DNA of 64,000 nucleotides. Origin: Alphaproteobacteria bacterium. GTDB lineage: Bacteria > Pseudomonadota > Alphaproteobacteria > Micropepsales > Micropepsaceae. Every line of letters begins with the position of its first letter. Within the stretch, counting starts at the first letter, position 1. The stretch is from assembly GCA_028871795.1 (NCBI GenBank), contig JAGWMG010000001.1, forward strand, positions 248,001 to 312,000, read 5' to 3'. Positions 12,121 through 20,689 of the stretch are shown one piece after another. The translations under genes were made by a program, and so were the position numbers. The notes beneath the pieces are model-generated. The model was not told where the DNA came from. It saw nothing but the letters and a program-made list of their open reading frames with translations, and did no database searches.

Positions 12121-14976
12121 TCAAGCGAAACCGTGCTTCACCCGGCTGAGTTTTTCCTGCGACTTGAACAGGTCGAACCGCGGCAGGAACTTGTCCCAGT
12201 CGATGATATGCGCGTCGATCTCCGGGCCGTCGATACAGGCGTGTTTTCGGACCAGTTTGCCGTCCAGCGTCACCGGCACCATGCAGGAACCGCACATGCC
12301 CGTGGCATCGACCATGATCGAGTTCAGGCTGGCGATGGTCGGCACCCCGTAGGGCTTGGTGAGTTCGCTGACCGCGCGCATCATTAGCGGCGGACCGATT
12401 GCGACCACCTCGGCGATCTTGCGGCCTTTGCCGGCTGCGTTCTGCTTCAGCAGCTCTTCCAATGGGCCGGTGACGAAACCCTTCACGCCGAATGTGCCGT
12501 CGTTGCTGGCGTAGATCACGTCCAGCAGCTTCGGAAACTCCTTCTGCAGCAGGTCGACGCGCTCGCCCTTGCCGGTCCAGAACAACAGGCTCGCCGAGCG
12601 GAAGCCGGCGATCAGGGTGACGTGGTTGCCCATCCGCAGGTGCGCCCGCATGATCGGGAAGACCGGCGGCAGGCCGACGCCGCCGGCGGTGAATACCACC
12701 GTTTGGTTGTCTTCGTAGCGGTGCAGTTTGCTCGGCTGGCCAAGCGGGCCGGCGATCCCGGCGAAGGCTTCGCCGACCCCCATCTTGTTCATGCCGATGG
12801 TGCTGGCACCCATCGCCTGGATGACCAAGTCAATGGTTCCTGTCTCGGTGTTCCAATCGGCGAGCGTCAACGGAATGAGCTCGCCCTTCGGCGTCGGCAG
12901 CACGCGCACGAACTGTCCGGCCTGCGCTGCCTTGGCGACCAGCGGCGAGTTCACGGTGAACTCGACGATACCGCCGGCGAGATCGATTTTCTTGACGATG
13001 GTCTGAGGCTCCTGCCCCTGAGCCGTGTAGCGTGCGGCACGGTCGACGAGTTGCTTGATCTGCGCCGAAGTGAACGGGATTTCCCCGACGATTTCACGAG
13101 CCGCCGCCTGTCCGTCACCGGCGGCGTTGATGGCGGTCGAGCCGCCGCGGGTGGCGTCGCCGCCGGAATAGACGCCGTCGAGCGAGGTCTTCTGCGAGCC
13201 GCTGTTGACGCTGATCGTCCCCCATTTGGTGGTCTGGAGGTTGGGCTCGGAGTCCTTGATGATCGGGTTCGACGCATTGCCGAGCGCCATGACCACCAGA
13301 TCGACCTGCATCGTTTCAGTTTTGCCGGTGACGACCGGCGCGCGCCGGCGCGACGCGTCGGGCGGCCCGAGTTCCATGACGTCGAGGATGGTGTGGCAGA
13401 TCGAATGGGATTTTTCGCTCACGAACTCCCGGGGCGACCGCAGCACCTGCAACTCGATGCCTTCCTCCAGCGCATGGTGCAGTTCCTCGACCCGCGCCGG
13501 CATCTCCGCTTTGGTGCGGCGATAGACGATGGTGACGATGCCGCCCAGCCGTCTGGCGGTGCGCGCCGCGTCCATGGCGGTGTTGCCGCCGCCGATGACG
13601 ATGACCCGCTTGCCGGCGATTTCCGGCAGCGGCGTCTCGTAATCTTCGATCCGCGCCTGCATCAGGTTGACGCGGGTGAGGAACTCGTTGGCCGACATCA
13701 CGCCCAGCAGATGCTCGCCCGGGATGTTCATAAAGCGCGGCAGGCCGGCGCCGGTGCCGACAAATATCTTCCAGAATCCGGCGTTCTTGAGATCTTCGAT
13801 CGTCGCGGTCTTGCCCACCACGAAATTGGTGACGAATTTGCCGCCCAGCAGCGTGATCTTGCCGACCACGTCGTCGATCAGCGAATTCGGCAGCCGGAAC
13901 TCGGGAATGCCATAGCGCAGCACCCCGCCCAGTTCATGGAAGGCCTCGAAGATCGTGACGGGGTATCCCTCCGCCGCCAGCAGATAGGCGTTGATCAGCC
14001 CGGCCGGACCGGAGCCGACCACCGCGATCGGCGGCTTTTCGGCCGTCGCCCACGGACTGACGTAGCCCTTCCAGCGCTCGGCCGATCCATTTGGCTTCGC
14101 CAGCCTCTCGCGCTCGGGCAGGAACCATTCAAGCTGGCCGATTTCGATTGGCTTACCGGTCAGCGTGCACACGCCCTGGCACTGCAGTTCCTGCGGGCAG
14201 ACGCGGCCGGTGACGTTCGGCAGCGGATTACAGCCTTCGATCAGCTCGAGGGCTTGTTTGTACTTGCCAGCACCCATCAACTCGAGCATTTCGGGGATAT
14301 GAATCTTGACCGGGCAGCCGCCCTTGGCCTCGGCGCCTGGTTTCGGTACGCCGATTTCGCACGGCCGGTCATCGCACTGCTTGTCGCGCAGCACCTCGAG
14401 CCAGACCAGGAGGTCTACCTCGCGGGCGCTGTAGCCGAGGCTGGCGTAGCCGAGATAGCCCTGGTTGACGAGGTCGAAGTCCTTGGCCCGCACGTCCGGC
14501 GGACGGATGTAGGGCGGAATGCTGTTCTGGGCGGGCCAGCCCTGCGACAGACCCTTGAACATGGGATAGCGGTCCGACAGATGGGCGTCGATGGCGGCGA
14601 TGAACTTCCGCTTGAACTTCAGCGGCAGGTTCCAGACGAAGCGCTGCAGGATCGAACTCATGTCGTCGTCGCGCAGCAGCAGGTTCCACAGCGTCTTGGT
14701 GAAGTTGGCGCCGAGCTGGTCTTGTTTGAATTCCCAGACGATCGCCTGGGTGCCGTCGTCGATGAACACCTGCCTGAGCGATTGCGGGCTGTTCAGCAGC
14801 CGTTTGCGCAGCAGCCCGAGCTGTTTCTGGAAGACCTCGAACGCCTCGCTGTGCTCAAGCCGCTCGATCTCGCTCTGCGTGGTCTCGAGCGCGCCGCTCA
14901 TCTGGCGATAACGCTCGAGATCTTTGGGGCTGGCACCCGCCGTGACGCGCGGGGGGGGTGATGTTTCAGTGCTCAT
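12121..14976 (-). CDS. Fused NfnB-NfnA-like ferredoxin:NAD(P) transhydrogenase
   Basis: 951 residues. Residues ~20-190 are a helical region I do not recognise. Residues ~200-275 carry the GltD/DPD-type Fe-S cysteines (Cys201, 206, 221, 249, 260, 266, 270). Residues ~318-640 are a GltD-like FAD/NADPH module (GSGPAG at 321-326, VIGGGNTAMDAA at 460-471). Residues ~650-951 are an FNR-like module (AGGVGLPPVFPI near 764) with a DHOB-type 2Fe-2S site (Cys895, 898, 914). This is NfnB followed by NfnA in one chain. Nfn couples ferredoxin and NADH oxidation to NADPH formation by flavin bifurcation. The Cys pattern of the first cluster is non-canonical. Start at ATG 14976 overlaps the upstream gene by 11 bp, so electrons probably come from that oxidoreductase. 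Confidence 0.82.
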   Translation of the reverse strand: MSTETSPPPRVTAGASPKDLERYRQMSGALETTQSEIERLEHSEAFEVFQKQLGLLRKRLLNSPQSLRQVFIDDGTQAIVWEFKQDQLGANFTKTLWNLLLRDDDMSSILQRFVWNLPLKFKRKFIAAIDAHLSDRYPMFKGLSQGWPAQNSIPPYIRPPDVRAKDFDLVNQGYLGYASLGYSAREVDLLVWLEVLRDKQCDDRPCEIGVPKPGAEAKGGCPVKIHIPEMLELMGAGKYKQALELIEGCNPLPNVTGRVCPQELQCQGVCTLTGKPIEIGQLEWFLPERERLAKPNGSAERWKGYVSPWATAEKPPIAVVGSGPAGLINAYLLAAEGYPVTIFEAFHELGGVLRYGIPEFRLPNSLIDDVVGKITLLGGKFVTNFVVGKTATIEDLKNAGFWKIFVGTGAGLPRFMNIPGEHLLGVMSANEFLTRVNLMQARIEDYETPLPEIAGKRVIVIGGGNTAMDAARTARRLGGIVTIVYRRTKAEMPARVEELHHALEEGIELQVLRSPREFVSEKSHSICHTILDVMELGPPDASRRRAPVVTGKTETMQVDLVVMALGNASNPIIKDSEPNLQTTKWGTISVNSGSQKTSLDGVYSGGDATRGGSTAINAAGDGQAAAREIVGEIPFTSAQIKQLVDRAARYTAQGQEPQTIVKKIDLAGGIVEFTVNSPLVAKAAQAGQFVRVLPTPKGELIPLTLADWNTETGTIDLVIQAMGASTIGMNKMGVGEAFAGIAGPLGQPSKLHRYEDNQTVVFTAGGVGLPPVFPIMRAHLRMGNHVTLIAGFRSASLLFWTGKGERVDLLQKEFPKLLDVIYASNDGTFGVKGFVTGPLEELLKQNAAGKGRKIAEVVAIGPPLMMRAVSELTKPYGVPTIASLNSIMVDATGMCGSCMVPVTLDGKLVRKHACIDGPEIDAHIIDWDKFLPRFDLFKSQEKLSRVKHGFA

Positions 14977-17900
14977 GGATGATCTCTGCATCGCAGTTGG
15001 CGGCGACACGGGCTACCTTACTCTTCAGTTCAGGTGTGATCTTGACGCGATCGAGCGCTCCCGGGATGAGGTGGCCCACCTCCCTGGTTTCGCCGTTGAC
15101 GACGATTCTGGTCTTTTCGAACAGCTCGCTCATGTCCTGATAGCAGGTCTTGCAGTTGTTGCACTTCGCCATGTCCTCATCGGCGAGCGTAACCAGCGCC
15201 GCCCCGTTGGTCGCCGCAGCCGTTCCGCGTGCCGGTGCCCCGGCCGCCGCACCTGGCACCAACACTGCCGCGAAGCCGCCCGAGGGCGGCGCATTGGACG
15301 CCGCCGCCAGCTCGGACATGGCGCGGGCGATGGAGTCGATCGAGGATTCGCGCGCCTCCAGCGATTCCTTGTACTGGTGCTGCAGGGCTTCCAACTCGGT
15401 GCGATGGTCGGCATCCAGCTTCGCAACATCGAGCCCGCTCAGATATTGCAGGGTCCGCCAGTACTTGCGGCGCTCTTGGACGAGGTGGATGAGCGTCTGC
15501 GACACTTCCAGCTTGATCAGTTTCTTGTCGGCGTCTGTCGACCAGACGAACGGCGTCTTGCCCTCCCGATCGGTTGCGTTCAGCTCGATATATTCGTGCA
15601 CCAACACGCCGACGGCATCGGCGGCGAGGCGGCGGAACTGCTTCTTGAACCGGCTTTCGGTCAGCGCGAAGTCGGCCGGCGTCAACGGCACTTCCAAAAG
15701 CTTGGTGGCGCCATCCTCGAGGTATTCGATGGCGTTGGTCGTCCAGTCCTTGGCGATGTCGGGGTTGCCATCGAGCGAGAACCGTCCGTGCAGGTCGCCG
15801 GCGCGGCGCGGGTCGTGCACGAACACCGGACTCATGCGGCTCTCCACTGCCATCCGGGCGTGGCGACTGGCGGCGGCATCGGCGATGCCGTGCTCCGCCT
15901 GACAAGGCGTGTAGACGTCGAGCACAGCCGGTGAATCATTGTGGTTCAGGTACTCCATGACGTTCCGCATGAAGTGCCCCTGCAGCGCGGTACAGCTCTG
16001 GACCACGAAAACGTTCGGGTGAAAGGCGGCGATAAGCCCCAGTTCCTTGCGCTCTTCCTGCTTGCCGCTGTGCGCGGCGCCGAACCGGCTGAGATCGGAA
16101 TCCTGGCCGGTCAGACTCGCTGTGGAAGCCTGCCCGCCGGTGTTCGAGTACGCGCCGGTATTGAGAACCACGATCTTGATCGGCGTCGTCGTGCTCAAGA
16201 GCCGCGACAATGCGCCGAACCCAATATCATAGGTCGCGCCGTCGCCGCCCATGCTGATCACGGTGGGCAGCAGCCCAAGCTCCTCGGGAGTGAACTGAGC
16301 CCATCCAAACAGCCTGAAGAACCGGTCGTGGATCTGCGGATCGTAGTCGTCGTCGAGCTCCAGCTTGGCGATGCGCAACGCACGAATGTCGTCGCTCGCC
16401 TCCGCGCTCAGGCCCTCGAAGATGCCCTTGGCGACCGCGGGAGTGTCCTGGAACAGGCTGTTGACCCACGGATCGTTGTAGGGGTTGAACGGGAAGGTCG
16501 AGGCATACACGCTGCTGCAGCCGGTCGCATTGGCGATCACCGTGCTGGCCGGACCGTTTCCGGTCGGACCGCTTTCGAGCAGATAAAGCCGCTTTTCCAG
16601 CGTCTCGATGGTCTCAGCAATGCGCTCGCGCCGTTTCGGATCGCCCTCGCTGTTCTGCACCGACGGCAGCTTCGCATTCAGTCGCCCGATCAGGCTCTCC
16701 ACCTCGCGGATGTGCTCCTTGCGCCGCTTGTCGTGGATCGCGTGGCTGGCCCCGGTGACGAGCCGGATCGCGGTGACCTCGCCGCAGCCGCGGCAGGCAC
16801 CGTGTCCGCCGGTGGTCGCATAATAGTTGTTGCGATCGAGCATCAACCGCTTGGTCTCGCCGTCGGGCTTGGTCGCCCCATCGATGAAGCGGGCCGGCGT
16901 GTTGGGCGTGCGGCTGAGGAATTCGAACCGTGCTTGCAGCATTTCGAGCAATGTCTCGTCCTGCTGGCGCTCAACCAGCGCATGGGGTCCGCAGATGTCG
17001 ATACATTCGAGACAGCCGCTACACTTCCAAGGGTCGATCACGGCCGAATAGAGCCCGCCGCTGCCCGGGACCGCCTTCTCCATGGCGTCGAAGAACGGCC
17101 GCGTCTTGGCGACCGGATACACTGCCAACGCATTGGCCAACTTGCCGAGGTTGCGGCGCATTATGGCGTCGTCGATGGCGAGTCCGTCCGCCGCCGCAGC
17201 CACGATCTGGTGGAATGGTTTGGGCTCCTTCTCGTGCCGATAGATTTCGCGCACCGCGTCGCTGAGCGAATGGGCCTGGCCGCGCAATGCCTCGCGTTGG
17301 GTCTCCGCAATATCGAGCTGGCGTATGGTGGCGAGCAGAAGGTCGTGGATATCGTGTACCGTATTCGGAATGGCCGCATCGGGACAGGCCAGCGCGCATT
17401 CCATGCAGCCGGTGCACAGGTCGGCGATGAACTCGGGCACGTCGCGCCGGAACATGCCCTTGTCCTTGAACGCGGCGCTTCCCGACGGCATGAACAAGCC
17501 GGTGCCCGGCAGCACCGGCGCCTCGGCGATCGTGCCGTCCCGGAACGGGGCGCCCACCATGTCATCGTAGTATTCGTTATCGAAGAAGCTGGCGCTCGAC
17601 GCCTGTCCGGCCGCCCGGCACATCGCGGCGGAAACCGCCACGCTGCGGCTGTTCGCTCGCGCCGGGGTCTTCTCCGCACGCTCGAAGTCCGGATCGCTGT
17701 AGTCGACCTTCTGCGTCGCCTCGAGCCCCTCGCGGATCACCGCCATGTTGCCTTCGACGACGGCGCCGCCCTTGGCGCCGAACTTCTTGGAGATCTGCTG
17801 GCGGATCTTCTTCAGCATCGCCTCTTGCGGGGCGCCGGCGACGATGCGGTCGACATGCCCGCAGATCGCCCCGATAAAGGCGATGCCCATCATCCGGATT

Positions 17901-20098
17901 TCGAGTTCCGGCGTCGGCGCGTGCCGCTTGGCAACTGCGAAGCCGTCGACGACGTAGACATGGATTTTCTTGTCGCGGATAGTCTTGCGCGCCTGCGCCG
18001 GCAGTTCCTTCCAGACCTCGACAGGGGAAAGTTGCGACTGGAGGATGAAGGTGCCGCCTTCCACCAGCCCGCGCAGGGGATTGGTGTGGATGAACACCTT
18101 GTGGTCGGGCGAGACGACGATTTCGACGTCTTCCAGCTCCGCGTTGGTGAGCAGCACCGGCTCGGGGCTGAGGGTGATGTAATAATTGGTCGGCGCGCCG
18201 CTCTTTTCCGAACCGTATTTCGGGGACGATTTGGAGTGCAGATCAAGCACACCGGCGAGGATGTCGGTCAACAGCTTGCCGGTGGCGATGGTTCCGTAGC
18301 CGCCCACCGAATGGAAGCGGACACGGAACGCCGATTTGGGCAGTAGATTCGGGTTGGGCTCGGTCTCCAGAGCCATCAGTTCGGTTTCGGGATAGGCGGC
18401 CTTCAGTTTCTCCTGCAACACGGCGACGCGCGGGGAGGGATTCTTGGCGAAGAACTGGGAGCCGAGATAGACGAACGGAGCGTTGCGGGTCTCCATGTTC
18501 TTGAACGCGGCGACAAGGTGCCGCGGCTGCAGGTCATGCGCGCCCAGCCCGAAGATCGCGGTGGTGATCTTGGGCAGTTTCTCTATCGGTGGAATGCCGG
18601 GATGACGAATGCCGTCGGCGTTGTCGCGCGCCTTGAACAGCGCCCGTGTCACCAGGCTGGTGAGTTCGGTGACATCCGAGCGCTCCAGCACGGTGACCGC
18701 CTTCTTGCCGCGAAGCGCGGCCACCACTTCGCCTTCCGGGAACGGCTGCAGCAGCTTGACGGAGATGACGCCGACTTTCTTGCCCTGTCCGCGCAGATAG
18801 GCCGCGACCGCTTCGGCGTCGTCGGTGACCGAGCCGAGGCCAATCATCACGGTTTCGGCGCCCTCGCATTTGAAGGTTTTGATCGGGCCGTATTGGCGCC
18901 CGGTCAGCACGGCGTATTCCTGCATCACCTGGCGGGCGAAACGCGGCACCTCGCTGACGAAATGCGTGCGGTGGTCGGCCGAGCCGGCCTGAAAGTCGGG
19001 CTGGTTCTGCACCGGGCCGGTCAGGCCCGGATTGTGCACGTCGACCAGCGCAGGAACGCGTTGGCGTGTTCCCTTTTCGTAGGCGTTGATCCATTGCCGG
19101 CGCCACTGGCCGCGCAGTTCCTCGGGAATCCACGCGAGCGTACGTTCGACCAGCGCGCCTTCATTGTCGCGCTCGATGGCGTCCGCGGATTCATCGAGGA
19201 AGGCTCTCACCTTCTTCAGGTCGCCCGGCGCGAGGTCATTCTGATGCCGCGCAAGGTATTGCCGCAACTGGAACGCACGGCCCTTGGCGCCGAACAAAAT
19301 CTCCTGCGCCACCGTGGGGCACTTGATCCGGCCGGCCGGATCGCCGAGGAATTCCCGCAGCAGTTCCGGTTCGGGCATCAAGGCCTCGCTCAACATGTGG
19401 CTGGTGGTGAAGCCGTCCATGGCGTTGGCGACCGGGATCAGCGACAAGGCGCTGAGTTTGTAGGCGATCGCGGCGAGATCGGCGGCTTCTTGCGAATTGC
19501 TGCCGAACAGGATCGTGTAACCGGATTGAAGCAGGGCGTAGACGTCGTCATGGCCCGCCATGACGTTGAGCGAATGCTTGGAGACGACCCGCGCCGCGAC
19601 CTGCAACACAAAACCGCCGACCTTCTTGCCGACGGTGACGTAATGCGATTCCAGCCCGTACAGGATGCCTTGGCTGGATGAGGCATTGGAAACGTATTTG
19701 CCGCCGGTCAGCGCCGCGCCGAGCGCGCCGCTCTGCGCGGAATGTTCGCCTTCCGGTTCGAAAAAGAACGGGTGCTTGCCCCAGACGTTGCAGCCGCCGG
19801 CCGACCGGAACGCTTCGAAGATTTCTGAGATTTCCGTGGACGGCGTGATCGGATAACCGATAACTCCGCCGCACACATGGCCCATCACCTCGGCGATGGC
19901 ACCGTTGCCATGGATAACGCCAGGAATCCCAGGGTATTTTGCGTTCATTTGTTCCGCCCGTTTCATCTGTTCTGCGCGCTTTATCGGTGTCGTCGACGGC
20001 CGATCTTGTTCCTGTGTGCCTACGGGCTGCGGGGCCCGCACATCCATTTCTGCCGCTGTATCCGACATCCCCGGGGATGTCGCATTGATCGAAGTCAT
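14966..20098 (-). CDS. Pyruvate:ferredoxin (2-oxoacid:acceptor) oxidoreductase, single-chain, with C-terminal ferredoxin-like tail
   Basis: 1710 residues against about 1170-1200 for ordinary NifJ. Order: alpha domain (PGIPGVIHGNGAIAEVM at 56-72, GYPITPSTEIS at 81-91), transketolase-C-like domain (~405-530), gamma domain (FHSVGGYGTIATGK at 605-618), two 4Fe-4S motifs (CTGCMECALACP at 895-906 and CSGCLECIDIC at 1026-1036), then the TPP-binding beta domain (GGHGACRGCGEVTA near 1097, GGDGATYDIGFGA at 1284-1296, NTGAYSNTGGQ near 1313). A tail beyond ~1480 includes a helical region, an Ala/Gly linker and CNNCKTC (1646-1652) with Cys1702. It should decarboxylate pyruvate to acetyl-CoA and reduce ferredoxin, possibly its own tail. 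The downstream Nfn fusion overlaps by 11 bp. The exact 2-oxoacid is inferred. Confidence 0.88.
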   Translation of the reverse strand: MTSINATSPGMSDTAAEMDVRAPQPVGTQEQDRPSTTPIKRAEQMKRAEQMNAKYPGIPGVIHGNGAIAEVMGHVCGGVIGYPITPSTEISEIFEAFRSAGGCNVWGKHPFFFEPEGEHSAQSGALGAALTGGKYVSNASSSQGILYGLESHYVTVGKKVGGFVLQVAARVVSKHSLNVMAGHDDVYALLQSGYTILFGSNSQEAADLAAIAYKLSALSLIPVANAMDGFTTSHMLSEALMPEPELLREFLGDPAGRIKCPTVAQEILFGAKGRAFQLRQYLARHQNDLAPGDLKKVRAFLDESADAIERDNEGALVERTLAWIPEELRGQWRRQWINAYEKGTRQRVPALVDVHNPGLTGPVQNQPDFQAGSADHRTHFVSEVPRFARQVMQEYAVLTGRQYGPIKTFKCEGAETVMIGLGSVTDDAEAVAAYLRGQGKKVGVISVKLLQPFPEGEVVAALRGKKAVTVLERSDVTELTSLVTRALFKARDNADGIRHPGIPPIEKLPKITTAIFGLGAHDLQPRHLVAAFKNMETRNAPFVYLGSQFFAKNPSPRVAVLQEKLKAAYPETELMALETEPNPNLLPKSAFRVRFHSVGGYGTIATGKLLTDILAGVLDLHSKSSPKYGSEKSGAPTNYYITLSPEPVLLTNAELEDVEIVVSPDHKVFIHTNPLRGLVEGGTFILQSQLSPVEVWKELPAQARKTIRDKKIHVYVVDGFAVAKRHAPTPELEIRMMGIAFIGAICGHVDRIVAGAPQEAMLKKIRQQISKKFGAKGGAVVEGNMAVIREGLEATQKVDYSDPDFERAEKTPARANSRSVAVSAAMCRAAGQASSASFFDNEYYDDMVGAPFRDGTIAEAPVLPGTGLFMPSGSAAFKDKGMFRRDVPEFIADLCTGCMECALACPDAAIPNTVHDIHDLLLATIRQLDIAETQREALRGQAHSLSDAVREIYRHEKEPKPFHQIVAAAADGLAIDDAIMRRNLGKLANALAVYPVAKTRPFFDAMEKAVPGSGGLYSAVIDPWKCSGCLECIDICGPHALVERQQDETLLEMLQARFEFLSRTPNTPARFIDGATKPDGETKRLMLDRNNYYATTGGHGACRGCGEVTAIRLVTGASHAIHDKRRKEHIREVESLIGRLNAKLPSVQNSEGDPKRRERIAETIETLEKRLYLLESGPTGNGPASTVIANATGCSSVYASTFPFNPYNDPWVNSLFQDTPAVAKGIFEGLSAEASDDIRALRIAKLELDDDYDPQIHDRFFRLFGWAQFTPEELGLLPTVISMGGDGATYDIGFGALSRLLSTTTPIKIVVLNTGAYSNTGGQASTASLTGQDSDLSRFGAAHSGKQEERKELGLIAAFHPNVFVVQSCTALQGHFMRNVMEYLNHNDSPAVLDVYTPCQAEHGIADAAASRHARMAVESRMSPVFVHDPRRAGDLHGRFSLDGNPDIAKDWTTNAIEYLEDGATKLLEVPLTPADFALTESRFKKQFRRLAADAVGVLVHEYIELNATDREGKTPFVWSTDADKKLIKLEVSQTLIHLVQERRKYWRTLQYLSGLDVAKLDADHRTELEALQHQYKESLEARESSIDSIARAMSELAAASNAPPSGGFAAVLVPGAAAGAPARGTAAATNGAALVTLADEDMAKCNNCKTCYQDMSELFEKTRIVVNGETREVGHLIPGALDRVKITPELKSKVARVAANCDAEIIHEH

Positions 20099-20689
20099 TT
20101 TTCAGCCTGTTTTAAGTCCCTCCGGCGGGAAGATGCCAAACGGAAATACGCTGTGTTCTGGAGATGGAGATAGGGCGTCTTGACGCGCGCGCAGGCATTC
20201 CGGAAGGCCTCCATCCGTCTGTGAAGGCGCGAGCCACAAGAGCTGCGGCTGCGGGGGCGAATCCACCATCGCGACGGCGACGGCATAACCGGTCCGAAGT
20301 GGCCTGCACGACCGAGCCTGCACTATAGACGATCGCGAATCCCGAATTCTGTGGCACATGGTGTCGCGCCCGGCGGACAGCGCCGCTGCCCCACGATGGA
20401 CCGGCACCGGTCGAAACAGCGCCGTTTCGATGAAATACCAATAAATCCGGCGCAGCTATGCGCAGTGTTACGTATTTACACAGGGGATGGCGCACATTGG
20501 TTAAGCACGCGTTGCCATTTCAAACGGTGTCGGTGGCGGCCCGGCCGCTGGGCAGGCTGCCCGCTTCACGCCGTTGTGCACTCTTTTTCGTGCTGGCGGG
20601 GACCCGTTTGGTCTTGTTCGGGGCCGCGCTCTCGAAGAATACTCCAATTTGAACAGGCTGGACGCGGCAAGCACCGAAAAGGAACCTTC
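20099..20689. other. Divergent intergenic region, 591 bp
   Basis: This stretch separates the minus-strand pyruvate oxidoreductase operon from the plus-strand M16 peptidase. It should hold promoters in both directions. I see no convincing coding frame, no FNR-type palindrome with 14-bp spacing and no stable hairpin with a T run. A TATAGT-like sequence reads on the minus strand near 20321-20326 but has no clear -35 partner. An AAGGAA ribosome-binding site precedes the peptidase ATG. Confidence 0.4.

Noticed and set aside
12622..14961. 779-codon open frame on the plus strand
   Set aside because: It is antisense to the Nfn fusion, has no start context, and reads as low-complexity His/Arg/Asp-rich sequence typical of a GC-rich shadow frame.
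15941..18346. 801-codon open frame on the plus strand
   Set aside because: It is antisense to the pyruvate oxidoreductase, whose domains and cysteine motifs are unmistakable; the frame has no domain of its own.
20177..20193. TTGACGCGCGCGCA as a possible FNR box before the pyruvate oxidoreductase
   Set aside because: Only the left half matches; the right half lacks the CAA at the required spacing and the run is a simple GC repeat.
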